Assembly (NCBI GenBank): GCA_000827265.1
Contig: KN834765.1
Coordinates: 79,590-143,589, forward strand
Direction: 5' to 3'
Length of the DNA: 64,000 nucleotides
Source: Collybiopsis luxurians FD-317 M1
Taxonomy: Eukaryota; Basidiomycota; Agaricomycetes; Agaricales; Omphalotaceae
Below are positions 11,014 to 23,481 of this stretch, in pieces; position 1 is the stretch's first letter, and every line of letters begins with the position of its first letter. The translations under genes and the position numbers were made by a program. The notes under the pieces are model-generated. The model made no database searches, was not told the origin of the DNA, and was given only the letters and a program-made list of their open reading frames with translations.

Positions 11014-11305
11014 CCGCTAATCGTAGAGGATCCTAGCGTTTTCGCTATCGATATTTGTCGCCGCCTCCTATCTCCTTTTATTTATTACTAACCATTGCAA
11101 GCAAGTCCTTCGTTCGTCATCTGTTGAATGCGCCACCGCCTCATTGTGATATCAGGTAACGTTGAGTAGCAATTAAGGTCATTTTGCAGTGAGTGCAAAC
11201 AGCCGAAGCCGGTATTTGAAGGTACACATTACGTCCTTTAAGCTAGAAGGAATGTTATATGATGCGTACACTGAGTCGAAGATAATGAACAGTCATTTCT
11301 TAAAT

Positions 11306-13643
11306 TTATAGCACATAGATGAAATCTTCGTTCTGACAATCCGTTAAATCATCGAACGATTTGTCATTCATGACCCCATCTTTAAGCTGCGAGGCCGAGT
11401 ACACCTCCAGCGAGGTATCAACCACTTCTGCTGTCTTCCCAAGTCGCCGCCTGGCAGCAGCTTGTTGCTTGTTTCGAAACGCGAGATAAGCAGCGGTGAC
11501 GACAGTCAAAACAGCGAGGCAGATCCAACATATCATATCTCCTACGAGTCCAGGGTGGTAGAATGGTTTATCCTCAGTCTTGTATAGCAGCGGGCCCACA
11601 ACCTGAGAATGCTGTCAGAACATCATCCCGTATGTATTAAAAAATTGATACACGCATTTCCTGCGCATTGTGCTACGAAAATTGTAGCAGTTGTGCTAGT
11701 TGCTCGAGTGAAAAACTTGACTTAGTTAATTTTACAAGAGGACAAACCAGATTTTTTTCGTATGCCCTGCGGTATTCTGTGATGCCCAAGTATACAAGAG
11801 GGGTTGAAGGGCAGCGAAAAAAGACAACTAGGTGGGCAGCCACCGTGTGAGAGTGCCGTTAGTGCCGCGCCCGAGAGAAAATATACCACTTACAATGTAA
11901 TAAGCAGCTAACGAGGGACCTCGATATTCTGCCCCCCGGCCAAGTTTCAGTAGCGCCGCTGCACCTCCAATTGCTGGGAGACATAAGGCAAAAATAACTG
12001 GCCATTTCAGTTTTATCTTCGTCGATATCGCGGCCGATGTCAAGATAATCACCACCTGGAAGAAGTTGAAAGGAATGTTGAAGAGGATGGTATTGAGCTG
12101 ATTGAAACCGAAACCGCCTCGAAAGCGCAAATGCTCAGATTAATGTGCGTGCAAGCGGACCAACCTTTAAAGAGCACATACTGATGATGAGTGGACCAAA
12201 AGCTCCGATACCACCACTCGGAACGGCGCAGAGAAACAAAAGGGCGAACCATAGATATGTTTTCGGGTCCAACACAAGCTCCAACACTTGATCCCATTTC
12301 CAAACTTTGGTTTCTGTGCCCTATCGATAGAATAGAATTTCAGAACCACGCAACAAAGCAATAAAATAGGTTATACCTGATTATTAGCTCGGAGTCGCTC
12401 AAACGCAACGATCTTTTCTTCGCGGGAAAGGAATTTTGCTTTGGCTGGAGAGTCCGGTAGTAGAATCCTACGTTTCCCAGCAGTGAGATTCCCTTCACTG
12501 GAATGAGAATCCGCTTACAAAATGAGAGGTGAACAGGCTACTGTCAAAGTTCCGATGAACAAAAATATAACCTGTACCAATCTTAACCTCATGGAACTGG
12601 TACCTATGCCATTGAGAAAACTGTACCTGATATGGATGCAATCTACCGGCGATATGACCAAGGCCCCACGAGAGTAGAGACCCAATCATGCCAGTTACTC
12701 CATTTGCCGCCATCCAGTAGGATAACCTTATTGAGGAAATCGCTTCGACAACCGAAAACTTCCAGTTGATAACAGACCGAGAACTTACCGTAGAGTCTGC
12801 TCACGGCGACGCCACCACTAGTAAATATTCATATTAGTGTATCTCTAGCTTGGTCAATGCGGGATCACGGACCATCTGGGTGATTGTCATAAAGGCCTGA
12901 ATATAGAGTCTAGTCAGGAGGGCAAGAGTTACAATAGGAAATAATACCCACTGGAGCTGTTCAGGAATAGTTATACGTAGGCAAGTCAGAAGGGCAGAAA
13001 ACCAGTAGTAATAATACACGCACCTACACAAGCCTCTGCAATACCGAGAAAAAACCTAGCAGCGATAAGGCCTTTGAAGTTATGCGCCGCAGCCATGCAT
13101 GCAACAACAGCGCCCCAAAGAAAAACATTGACGAATACTGTGAATTAGCGTGTTAGTTGTATAATATCAGCGGAAACAAGACGGACAACCTACGGTACTT
13201 TGCAACAGGTAAACGAAGGAGCATATACGAAGACACAGGCTGCCAGACAAGCTGAGCAATGTAAACAATACTCGATAGCCAACTGTACTGCGATCCAACC
13301 AGTCCTATCGGGCACTGAACACCAAGATACGCCCAAGTCAACAGTCATAAGTCAACCTACCTGTTTCGTCAACTATGCCGAATACGCTGGTGTATGACAA
13401 GGAGCTCTTATCCAGCTGCTGCAGAAAATACACCAACAGTATGATTGGGAGCAACCACCTATCAATCTTCCGCAATACCTTCCTCTCTTGTTCCTCTGTA
13501 ATCTCATAGCGCACCGCGCTAGTGCCTAGGTACTCAAGCGCGGCGTCACCACGATGAAAATTTGCGAAGGCAGACGAACTAGTCTCTTCGAGTCGACTTT
13601 CGACGGGTTTGTCGTCCATAGCTGAGTCTTCGGAGGGAGGCAT
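11306..13643 (-). CDS. MFS transporter, anion:cation symporter type (Dal5/Tna1-like)
   Basis: The start is ATG 13643. A cytosolic leader of about 50 residues with EERKVLRKIDRWLLPIILL-type sequence leads into TM1 and LDKSSLSYTSVFGI, the signature of the Dal5 allantoate/nicotinate permease family. Further exons encode SYMLLRLPVAKY, the cytoplasmic half-way loop (SREEKIVAFERLRANNQGTE), GFGFNQLNTILFNIPFNFFQ, the tail motif ASQNTAGHTKK and GPLLYKTEDKPFYHPGLVGD, ending with a polar tail and stop at 11306. Together these make about 12 membrane segments over eight or more exons. Family members import small organic anions such as allantoate, nicotinate, pantothenate or biotin precursors; the substrate cannot be told here. 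It is head-to-head with the oxidoreductase at 13929. One late splice (around 11600-11655) was hard to place in frame. Confidence 0.85.
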
Positions 13644-13928
13644 GGCACTTTGAATGAATCACCGGGACTTCGTAAGTTGTAAAATATGAGTATAATAAGA
13701 GATCCCTCGTTGAATGTACCCGCGAAGAGAATGAATAGATCCGTGTAGGTGAACTGGACACGGGATTCCTAAATAACCTCCCTCGGACCGTCTTACATCC
13801 CCAGTAACAGCGACGATTTATATACGGGGGAGAGTGCTACTCCAGAAGGTTATCCTGCTTTCTCACTGTATCACAGCAGGCGAGAGTTCATAACTTTACC
13901 CTACCTTTCATACTTACATCTAGGAAGT
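13644..13928. promoter_or_regulatory. shared divergent promoter region of transporter and oxidoreductase
   Basis: This is the only sequence between the start codons of two divergently transcribed genes, so both promoters must lie largely within it. It contains TATATACG near 13817 that could serve as a TATA-like element. No operator motif is claimed. Confidence 0.5.
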
Positions 13929-15590
13929 ATGGCTTCATCATCAAAGCCGCTAGGAGGACGCGTCGCAATAGTAGGCACAGGATCCCGTGCAGCAATGTTC
14001 ATCCGAGGAATCGTGGAACGCTCCGCAACCTCCGTCGTCGTTGCTTTTTGCGAGCCCAACTCTGTTCGAGCCAACTATTATAATGATCTTTTGAGCGAGT
14101 TGGGTGCACAAACAGTTCCAGTTTACAAGCCAGCCAGCTTCAAGGAGATGCTTGAGAAAGAACAAGTGGAAACGGTAGTCATCACATGTATAGATGCATT
14201 GCATCACGAATATATTGTACCTGCGTTGGAGGCTGGAGGTAGGTACTTACATCTGAAACAGCAAAGGAAATTCACCTACAGTCTGTATAGTAAGAGTCCT
14301 CACCGAGAAGCCAATGACCACCGATATAGAAAAATGTAAAGCCATCCTTCAAACGGTCGAGCGTACTGGAAGGCATTTGACTGTTACCTTCAACTACAGG
14401 TAAGCATGCGAAGATATGGAAAGTCTACTTCTAGCGTACTTGGTCAGATACAATCCTGTCCATGAGCTCGTGAAACGTACGATTGCGCAGGGCAAGATTG
14501 GCGAAGGTGATCTGTGCTCGTTGTCTCCACTCCGGCTAAATTCAATATTATTGCATTCTAGTCCTTTCCATTCACTTTGAATGGCTTCTCGACACTGTTC
14601 ATGGGGCAGACTATTTCCGTCGATGGCATCGTCTCAAATCTTCCTCTGGTGGGCTTATGGTACATAAGTCCGGGCACCACTTTGATTTGGTCAATTGGTG
14701 GATCGATTCTTCACCCGTAACTGTGGCAGGCATGGGAAGACTGGCATTCTACGGGGCCGAGAACGGAAAGAAGCACGGCTGGGTCCCAGAGGGTCCGGGA
14801 TCAGTTTATGAACGAGCCAGAGGAAGCGAAGCGGCGAAGAAGGATCCGTTTGCACTACATTTGTCAAACGATCCAAGCTTCGTAGAGTTGTATGAAAAGG
14901 CGGAGGGCGAGGACGGCTACTACAGGGATCAAAGTGTGAGCCGTTTAAGTAATGTTGATGATCTAGTACACAACTTGGAACAATTTTTCAGGTCTTTGCC
15001 TCGGCAACCTCAGATAAACCAATTTCCATTGAAGATGATATGGCCCTGCTCGTCCAATACAGAAGCGGTGCTACCATGACCTATCACCTTACAGCATACT
15101 CTCCTTGGGAAGGCTATCATGTCATGTTCAATGGTTCCCGCGGACGCCTCGAGCTTAATGTCTGCGAATCAGAGTATCGTTCGCCGGTGACTGCGAAGGA
15201 TGATGACATAAATGGTAAGGGGGGTCTTATCCACGGAACAGGATCCCTACCACACGTAGGCCCGACGAGTGTGACGTTACATCCACTGTGGGAGAAGCCT
15301 GTCATGTTAGACATCGAGGTTGACCATGGCTCTCATGGAGGCGGCGACAGAAGAATGTTAAGCGTACTTTTCGGGCCAACAGCGGGTAAGTTTGACAGTT
15401 GAAGGTCCAAATGATATAGCTTTACTCATCTATCACTGGAGGTGAAGCTGTGGACAGTGGAGATGCTTCTAAACAAGGAGCTGACGAAAAGGACGGTGCA
15501 CGAGCGTTGGCCATTGGACTGGCTGCGAATGAGAGCTTCAAATCTGGAAAGTTTGTACAGATTTCCAGCCTAGGATTAGGTGACTTGTAG
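13929..15590 (+). CDS. Gfo/Idh/MocA-family NAD(P)-dependent oxidoreductase
   Basis: The start is ATG 13929. The N-terminal Rossmann motif is [19 protein letters not shown] (GxGxxx), with [20 protein letters not shown] covering the next strands. After the first intron comes [13 protein letters not shown], containing the EKP lysine used for catalysis in this family. The C-terminal domain follows ([38 protein letters not shown]), where the conserved HxxDL region lies. The last exon ends [20 protein letters not shown] and stop TAG 15590. Members oxidise sugars, inositols or related polyols with NAD(P). The substrate is not determinable, but the divergent transporter suggests uptake and oxidation of one compound. 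Five or so introns of about 50-60 nt were placed by eye. Confidence 0.88.
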
Positions 15591-16042
15591 GATACCGTGT
15601 ATTCATATGAACAGAGTGGGCTGCCATGTACTGTCTGTACATCCTCTGAGCTCTCTGAAGTGATGGTAAAAGTGGAACGCGACTCGCGGGCACGTGTCGT
15701 TCACACCTTAATTAATCAATCGCGTCACCCGCTCCGCCGACATGCCGGATGGACCTGAGGATGTCACTGCCTTATATGGTAACCCGCAAAATGTGGAGGT
15801 TTTGGCTCGGTTTTTTAGCCTGTCCAAGCCTGCTCTTATGCTTTTGTCCATTGTAAAATTTTAATAGGTAGTTATAGGTCATTTACAGCCTATGGTAGTC
15901 AGTTTGTGTTCGCAAAACGAGGCTGGAGCGCAGGTGGGAACGGCTCTTCCATATATGGAGTGACAACTTTTTCTGCATCCACTGTATGTAGACTCGGACC
16001 CGCGTAAAAACACTCTCGATCCCTTCTTGATATCACTCTACA
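15591..16042. other. intergenic region
   Basis: This 452-bp gap holds the 3' flank of the oxidoreductase and the promoter of the TPR gene. A short frame from ATG 15740 (MPDGPEDVTALYGNP, about 40 codons) ends before the TPR gene; it might be an upstream ORF but has no other support. Confidence 0.35.
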
Positions 16043-17026
16043 ATGGCGGAAGAAAATAATACAGACCTTCCTAAAGGTTTTGACCAGGCCAAACTTGACC
16101 AATTCGTCGCGTTTATGCAGAATGAAATCGACAATCCCCCAAAGGCCAGCGAGCTGTTTATCGCACCAGACAAACCCATGTCCCAAGAATGGTCCAACTT
16201 TTTTGCAAAGATCCTTAAACATATAGAGTATCAGTGCCGAGATCGCTCCCGATTGCTAAAACTTCAGAAAAGGAAACGACTGATGGAGAATTATAAGCTC
16301 ACTGAGCTGGAGATGATAGCATCTGCGACGAAGATGAAGTTTGAAGTAAGCATGTCAGCTTTGAGAGCGATCGTTTTGTTCAGCAATTCGCATTTTTCAG
16401 GGAAACGAGCAATTTAAGCAAGACGAAATACCCAAAGCGTTCTCGTGGTACTTGGCATCTCTCGAAACATTCCCAATGCCTGATGTTATGCTCAACGCAG
16501 CTGCGTGTGCACTGAAACCCTCTGTTGCAGAGTACGTTAGTGAATTTTGTCAATTCACATGGATTCCTGACGCTGCTTAGCTACTCGTTGGCGGAAACGT
16601 ATTGTACTGAGGCGCTGGACCTTGGTCTGCTTTCTAACCCAATAAAAGCCTATTTTCGTCGCTGCCAGGCACGTCGATTGCAAGGAAAGTTTGAGGAAGC
16701 GAACGAAGGTACGGCTCGCACCTCTTGTACTAATCATTGACGTAATCGCTCATTTCCTGTGCTTGTTAGACATTAAACTTGCCTTAGCTATTGATCCTCG
16801 AGATTCTAAAATTTGTGCAGAGGCGAAGCTACTCGAGCAACTCTCGACGCAGGCAGAGCGGGAGGCATATCTGGCAGACGTAGAAAAAGCAAAGCCCGGA
16901 CTGTCTTGGACAAGTTTTTCAGGCGCTATGGGTTTAAATGAAATAGTAGGGCACGAAGAGTCGTACGTCAGGATTCCACAGTCGGAAAATGCAGACCTCT
17001 CTAAAATGCAACCGCCGACATTTTGA
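16043..17026 (+). CDS. TPR-repeat protein
   Basis: The start is ATG 16043 (MAEENNTDLPKGFDQ) and the stop is TGA 17026. The first exon encodes a helical N-terminal region. Later exons give three tetratricopeptide-like units: GNEQFKQDEIPKAFSWYLAS, then YSLAETYCTEALDLGL with AYFRRCQARRLQGKFEEANE, then DIKLALAIDPRDSKICAEAK. The tail (residues after about 190) has no repeat. The TPR array resembles those of Hsp90 co-chaperones, but the basic carboxylate-clamp residues cannot be confirmed by eye. It would be a cytosolic adaptor. Introns at about 16345-16400, 16533-16580 and 16709-16770 have GT-AG ends and keep the frame. Confidence 0.75.
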
Positions 17027-17223
17027 CTGGCGTCCTTTACCTGGAATTTCGGTCATCTATTACTGTACATCTATCTGACTTATGTGAATAACGAAGGAGG
17101 AAATATATTTAAATCGTTCGCTCGAGTGCCGCTTCCTATGATAACAGTCCTGAATAAACTAGATTAAATGTCGAGTAATGAGGTCGTTGCTTAGGTTGAC
17201 GCAGAAGTAAAAGGCCAATGACT

Positions 17224-20200
17224 TCAATCTTTTCCTTTCTCTTTCACATCTTTCCCAGAATTTGTGGACAAATTTGGGGATCTTTCACTGGTTCCATCGC
17301 GATCTGAACCCAGGCCTGTTCCTTCAGCCTCCGCCGAGCCAATGGAATCAATAGACGAAGATATTGATCCTAATGAGTCGCCATCGCCATCGCCTTCAGG
17401 AGCAGACAGATCCGATATCCAACTCCCTGCTGTGGGTGTTAACTCGCCATCGGAAGGCGGATTCTGATCTCCGGTCGCTGTATGGATACGAGGATTCTCG
17501 GTTTGTTCACTCGAATCTGCAGCATTTGCGCCAGCGGCGCCCCCACTCTGAAACTCTCCAAACTCTCCAAAATCGCCAAAGTTATCATCGAAGGCGCTGT
17601 CATCTAGATTTTCTAGAGCCATATCGTCGGAAAAGGAGGAGGAGAATGACGAGAAGGGATCTTCCGAGTCTGCTTGACCTGAAGAACCTGAAGCGCCTGG
17701 AGCAGTAAAGGGACCAAAGTCTTCCTGTGATAGAGGTCATGCCAATTATATAGTAGCACAAGAGAAATAGACATACATCCGAGAACGGATCTCTCAAATC
17801 TACCTCCCTTTCCCTTGCATGGGAATGGCTTGTAGCTCCGGGATCAAAGACATCCTATTTGAGTATCGGTTAACTGTTCACGAGAATCAAGCAAACATTC
17901 AAATCTCACGTCAAATCCACTGACTCCTAGCGGACGGCGTTCAGATATCGTGGAGAACGAGCTAGATTGTGACAACCATCCACCTTCTTCGTCTCCGTCA
18001 TCATCGTCATAGCCGAACCTTCGTAGCTGTAGAAAAGATCAGTTACACAGAAGGAAATAGAAACACAAGAAGCGTACACTGTGTCCCGAGTCAAAGTCAT
18101 CTTCGTCATCCATCGAGGTGGGTGCAACTCCGAAATCTGCACTTGCTTCCCGTCTGGGTTTAGGTTTATTAGAGGTGGCTCGACGAAATTCTCCCTGCAT
18201 CTCATCACCACCAGAACTGTTGACCTCCGATTTGGGCGCCGGAGTGGCGACCGTTGCTACACCGCTCATCTCCTCCTCATCTACTTTCCACTTCCCTGCT
18301 CCAGCTCCCCCCAAGCCCATTGCGGGTTTTCCCCCACCCAGCAAGCGCGTATCCCGGACCTTAGTTTCGCGGTACCGTCCCGTCACGTATTCATCCCAGC
18401 TTCCATGACCGGTTTCTGACCCTTTGGGTGCGTACTGCAGGATTTCCTCACGCAATGATTCAGGATAACGATCTAAGGCTGTGAGCACGTCCTCAGATAT
18501 AAGGGTAAGATGTCCCATGTAGCCGAGACGAGGTGTACGAGGCTTTGCACTCTCCTCGTCGTTCCTCATCTGCCCTTCCACGATTCGATGCATCAGCTTT
18601 GCGTCACGGAAGAGTGAGAGGATAAGCTCGCGATTATAGCCTTTACGGCCCTCGACATTTTCATTTGGATTTTTTGTATTCTCTTCACGATTTTGTGACC
18701 GGTTATCTACAGATCCAGTAAGGATCTGATGAAATATGTCGTACACTGCATTGTGCAAGAAGTTGTTCCAAGGAAATTCGAAAAAGAGGTCCTGAAATAC
18801 GCATGAGCAGTATTCGAGACGGACAGCAGTTTATTGCTCACCAGTAAACAGCCAAGGACATTTAACTCCAGAAATCGCCTTTTCAGACGTTCTCCCACTA
18901 CCAGTATCTCTGCTTCCAAGTTGACGCTATTCGCGGGCAGAGTTGATCGCCGAGAGCTCCTCCGCGACTGCGAACGTGGTTCGGTTCCGCTGTTCGCATC
19001 CATCGGCGGGGTTTCAGTGGTTATGGAAGGGCTTGACTGTGCTGTATTAAGCACATTCATGTCAACCTCGGGGGAATGCGGAGGAGGTTCTGCTGCAGCT
19101 GATTGCATGGTAGGTTCGTCGTACATTGCTATTTCTTCCATGTCCATACTATCATCCTCCGAACTGGAAGACATATCCTCATCCTCATCAGAGTCAAGCA
19201 ATGAGGATGAAGTGGAGGCGGACGAGGCGCTAGTTATGGGAAGCTCCAAAGCAGGTTCAATATCCGCGTCCATATTGTCATCTCCTTCTGCCCCACGGCG
19301 TTGATCGTGCCCGTCTTCGTCCGAGCTAGCAATCGAGATAACTCTTGCAAGTTCTTCCAGACCGCCTAAGCCTCCTTGAAGCCGGCCTTCGGCGTCGTAA
19401 AGGTGTTGATATCTGGTTCGATGGCAAGAAAAGGGAGCATGTGAAATGCCGAATCAGCGCCCGATTTGAGGATATTATGTCTAGCACGACGAGACCCAGA
19501 CAACAAAGCGGACATACCGCAGCGGCCGATTCAGCAATGCCATATTCGAACAATGCAAAAGCTCAGCAAGCAGTTCAGTGATACGGAATCGTTCAAATGT
19601 AAGAGCAGGAGCAGGGACTGAGCCAGGACGGGTCTATGTGAAAACCATAATGAGAAACAAGAGACTAAGGCGCGATTGAGAAGAACATACGCCCTCTCTT
19701 TGTAGCGATCTTGGATTCCGTAGAAACCCTACAAGGCGGTCCAACCTGCCGCTGTCACAAAGAATATTCAGGATGAACCCGAGATTGACCACACCCATCC
19801 GGTCTACCATTTCCCGCATTGCGCGTTCAAGAGTATCACGGCTTTCTCTACCGTCTGATTTACTGTCGCTACTGGGATATGGTGTTACTGCGATCCAAAA
19901 ACAGATAATATGGAACCGAGGATTGGCTCACCCCTGTTGCATCATATTTTGCTGCACCCCAATCAACCTATTCCTCAGTGTATGGAACAGGTACGGCTCA
20001 AAGTAATCTGAATTGTTCTTCCGTATCAGCTCGGTCAGAACACCCATGGCATGAATGGCAGACGAGCACGCTGATTCAAAGTGCGAGGCGCTGTTCTCAT
20101 CAGAGATTTCCGGCGAGGATGTGGAAAAATCTTGCAATATGTATACAACCAGCTTGGATATAGAGTCCTCCATGGCGAGCTCTCTCGCGAACTGGTTTGA

Positions 20201-21214
20201 CGAAACACCTGAACCTGCACCACCACCATCGGATGCCGAATTTAGAGAGCCGGAGGCGCCAGGAGCATGGGGAGCGCCAGGTGATGGTGTCGCCATCGAA
20301 ATAATTCCTTTTATCAAGTCCGACACGACTTGATGTATATCTGGCGGATAGGCAGGCGACAGCATATCAATGAGACGTGAAATCAATTTTTCTGAAGAAA
20401 GCCACTGAGCAGATCGTTAGCTTCGTCAGATTTCGAATGACAGGTTGGGACGAACCTCCAACGGTTCGATAGCATCATCATATTTATAGCCGTATTCATC
20501 TAGTTGAATGATCCTCACTAACAGATCGACGAAAGAAGGGTTGTCAATATGCCGTAATATTCTGCCTACAATGTCAGGTTGCTTTTGAATGAAAGCTAGC
20601 ATCTCTGTTGGCTTTTTAGCGAGGAAAACCGCATTGACTTTCGCGAAATGAGCAGCAGCATGTGTAGTACTCTTCGTAGGGCTGAATTTCAGGTCCTGAG
20701 GTGACTTGTCCAAGATGAAATTCCAGAACGGCACAAGAAGTTCGTCTGGGTGTGTAGACACGCATGTCTCAACGATTGACCAGATTTCGGAACAGAGAAC
20801 TTCTGTAGCGATGTAAGGATATCTGAAGCGAACCATGAGTTAAAATTAAGATAATCATATGTGTTAGGGCATACTTGAATCGATTGGCTGTGTTCCCGAT
20901 TCCAATCCCCCGCTGCTCCTGCCGCTCCTCTTCTTCCTCTAAAGCTTTACCAACTTCTCCGCTAACCCAGCCAAGTAATCGACCGAGAACGTCTACACGC
21001 TGAAAATAATCAACAAGTCTTGTGTTCTGAGCTTTGCATTCTTGCAAGAGGTCGTCTTCATCCAGAAGTGAGTCTAGGGTGAGGAGTGATTGGTCATCTT
21101 TGTCGAGGAGGGCATCAATGGAAGAGGCGGCGTGAAAGCCGAATCTGCTATTTTTCGTAAGGCCCTAGAAATGAGAATCGGAAGCCACGTATGCAGCACA
21201 TACCTCCAAAACAT
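17224..21214 (-). CDS. SAPS-family Sit4/PP6-phosphatase-associated protein
   Basis: Family members (yeast Sap155/185/190, human PP6R) are regulatory subunits of the Sit4/PP6 phosphatase acting in cell-cycle entry and TOR signalling. ATG 21214 encodes MFWR. A 75-nt intron then joins FGFHAASSIDALLDK, followed by DSLLDEDDLLQECKAQNTRL, the highly conserved start of the SAPS domain. Further exons carry EIWSIVETCVSTHPDELLVP, AHFAKVNAVFLAKKPTEML, PSFVDLLVRIIQLDEYGYKY, SSAIHAMGVLTELIRKNNSD and MVDRMGVVNLGFILNILCD. After the helical repeats comes a long acidic and Ser-rich disordered tail, including the SSSEDDSMDMEEIAMYDEP region, FGDFGEFGEF, and the end SGKDVKEKGKD. It spans about 4 kb with roughly ten introns, and it is typical in length for fungi. 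Confidence 0.92.
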
Positions 21215-23010
21215 CGGGGAATGATTAAAGCCTGAATAATTTGGCAGACGAGCTCGGTATACTATTTCGTGAAGCACTTGAAGAAAGATGGCCCGATTGC
21301 GGCGCTTGTTTGCAATTCAAGCGCCAGTACCACGTGGCAAATCCTCAAATTATTTGAAGTTCATCCCCAGTTCATCCAAACTGCAAACTCCACGAATCTC
21401 GCAGACCTTGCCTTCATTTGATTACGCAGCTAAAAGAATCTCCCTGAATCGTGGAATGGCTACTATGTGAAGGTCCCGGAAACTCCTTCCCATATATACA
21501 GATACTTATACACAGAATAACAAGCAACACTGGGCTCTCTTAATTAATTCTTAACTTACTTTTCAAGTAGTTGAGTGCACATTGCTGAATCCCCTCGTCC
21601 ACAAATTAAAATACCCTACATCACGACCCAGTTTTCTCGGTATATCGGATTGATTTGAGGGTCCTTAAGTTACTTCTGATCAAAAAAGAACGACAATAGC
21701 TCAACGCCACTTCAGAGGTTAGAATCTATTCTTGTGTCATTCCGCATGCTGATCGCTCTCAAATGCTAATCTACAAAACCTCAATCGTTTCAGCATGCGC
21801 CTTTCCCGTCGCGAGTTCCACGAATGATTGCTTCTTCACAGCCTATTAGAACCTTGCATTCCCCGAGTCCATAGCAGATCAACCTGATTTTACGTCTGGC
21901 GACGCTATCATGCAGTAGGAGAACGTTAGTTCACTCGCGTCACAATTGGCGTCACTCCTTCCTACTCTGAAAGCATGTCGAGCTATACATAGATCTCACC
22001 AGGATTTCTTGTCAAATGAAGACCGCAACGCGGGTACGTCCGGCCTCCAATTGAGCCCGGACCAGTATCTTGAACACATGATTTTCTCAGCAACTCACAG
22101 GCTGCACAGTGCACTGCAGCGTCTTTGGACTCGATATCCAGCTGTTAATGAAAATGGTACGTAAAGCGAAAGTTGGACAGATCTCGCGATGTGTTTATTT
22201 TTGCACGAAAGTGCTACCTCCTTAAGTTGTTTCTCACTCCATAGTAACATAGTTATTAAGCAGGCACATCTGAGTTGTTCGAAGCGAAGAATCCACGTAA
22301 AGCTATACCATAAGCAACCGTGGTTTGTCGAATTCCGAGACCGTATATCTCATTTATGGAAAGCGCCCAAAAAAAATTTTTAAGTCCAGGATCTCGGGTC
22401 GAGCACAGCGAGATATGGGTTTGAACCGATCGATTCAACAGATGCACATGCTTCATACAGAGTGTCATCGGAATTAAGACGCAAGCAAGCACAACGAGAT
22501 ACGGTTTGATAGAATTTTAAGACGCAAACGAACTAGCCTGAAAGGAAATAATACCAACACCGGAACCATGCAATTCGCGACCGAGTCCAGGTTATATTGA
22601 CAAATAGTACCAATAAGTACACCTCCAAAAAAAAAGGAAAGCATTGTGATAACAACAAACACGAATTAGAGTCCGAATGAATACAGCTAGGTAATAGTAA
22701 CCTCCAGATCCACAGAAAGTGGTTCCGGGAAGCCTTTCATACCTCCCGACGCATTTTGACCCAAAGGCAGGCAGAGAGATACAGGAGACGAAAGTCGAAG
22801 ACGAGGCTTTGGGGGGGTGGGGGGTGGAAGGAGTGTGTAATGTTATGTATATGATACAATCTAAAAGAATGAAGCAGTTGGTATGAGAGCCGAAATCCCT
22901 GAGAAAAAAAGATGATGATGTTGCAGAGCCGTTGATATGATCTAGAGAAACATAAGAGTGAGCGGAAATACTCAAAAGAAGGTTTAAAGAATTTTTGTCC
23001 TTACAGTTCT
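21215..23010. other. intergenic region
   Basis: This 1.8-kb gap has stop codons in all frames apart from short ones. A 60-codon plus-strand frame at 21288 has an Arg-rich, mitochondrial-presequence-like N-terminus but no continuation. Another at about 21946-22164 has no recognisable domain and no ATG of its own. A run of G residues lies at 22811. I annotate no gene here. Confidence 0.4.
22811..22826. repeat. G-run tract with G-quadruplex potential
   Basis: The plus strand reads G7, T, G6, T, GG within 17 bases, about 200 bp downstream of the repeat-precursor stop codon on its non-template side. It is too short on spacer diversity to assert a folded structure. Confidence 0.5.
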
Positions 23011-23481
23011 TCACCAGTCAGCAGCACCTGCTTCGCTGGTTCCTGCACGCCTCCAATCGGCGGCCCCAGCCTCGCTAGTCCCTGCACGACGCCAGTCAGC
23101 AGCGCCGGCTTCACTAGTACCTGCACGTCGCCAGTCGGCGGTACCGGCTTCACTAGTTCCTGCGCGTCGCCAGTCAGCAGTACCTGCTTCGCTGGTACCT
23201 GCACGCCGCCAATCAGCGGCGCCAGCTTCGCTAGTTCCTGCACGCCGCCAATCAGCGGCTCCAGCTTCGCTAGTTCCCGCACGCCTCCAATCAGCGGTTC
23301 CAGCTTCGCTAGTTCCCGCACGCCTCCAATCAGCGGTTCCAGCCTCGCTAGTCCCCGCGCGCCGCCAGTCCGCAGCGCCTGCTTCACTAGTACCCGCGCG
23401 TCGCCAATCAGCGGCGCCAGCTTCACTGGTCCCTGCACGCCGCCAGTCAGCGGCACCTGCTTCGCTAGTACCCGCACGAGC
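23011..23481 (-). repeat. 39-bp coding tandem repeat, 12 units
   Basis: Twelve 39-bp units in phase with codons encode the peptide array. Units differ at many synonymous positions (for example Gly, Ala, Thr and Arg codons vary). The peptide is nearly invariant, apart from one Ala/Thr position. Because the unit is a multiple of three and lacks stops, a second frame is also open across the array; it is a by-product. Confidence 0.92.
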
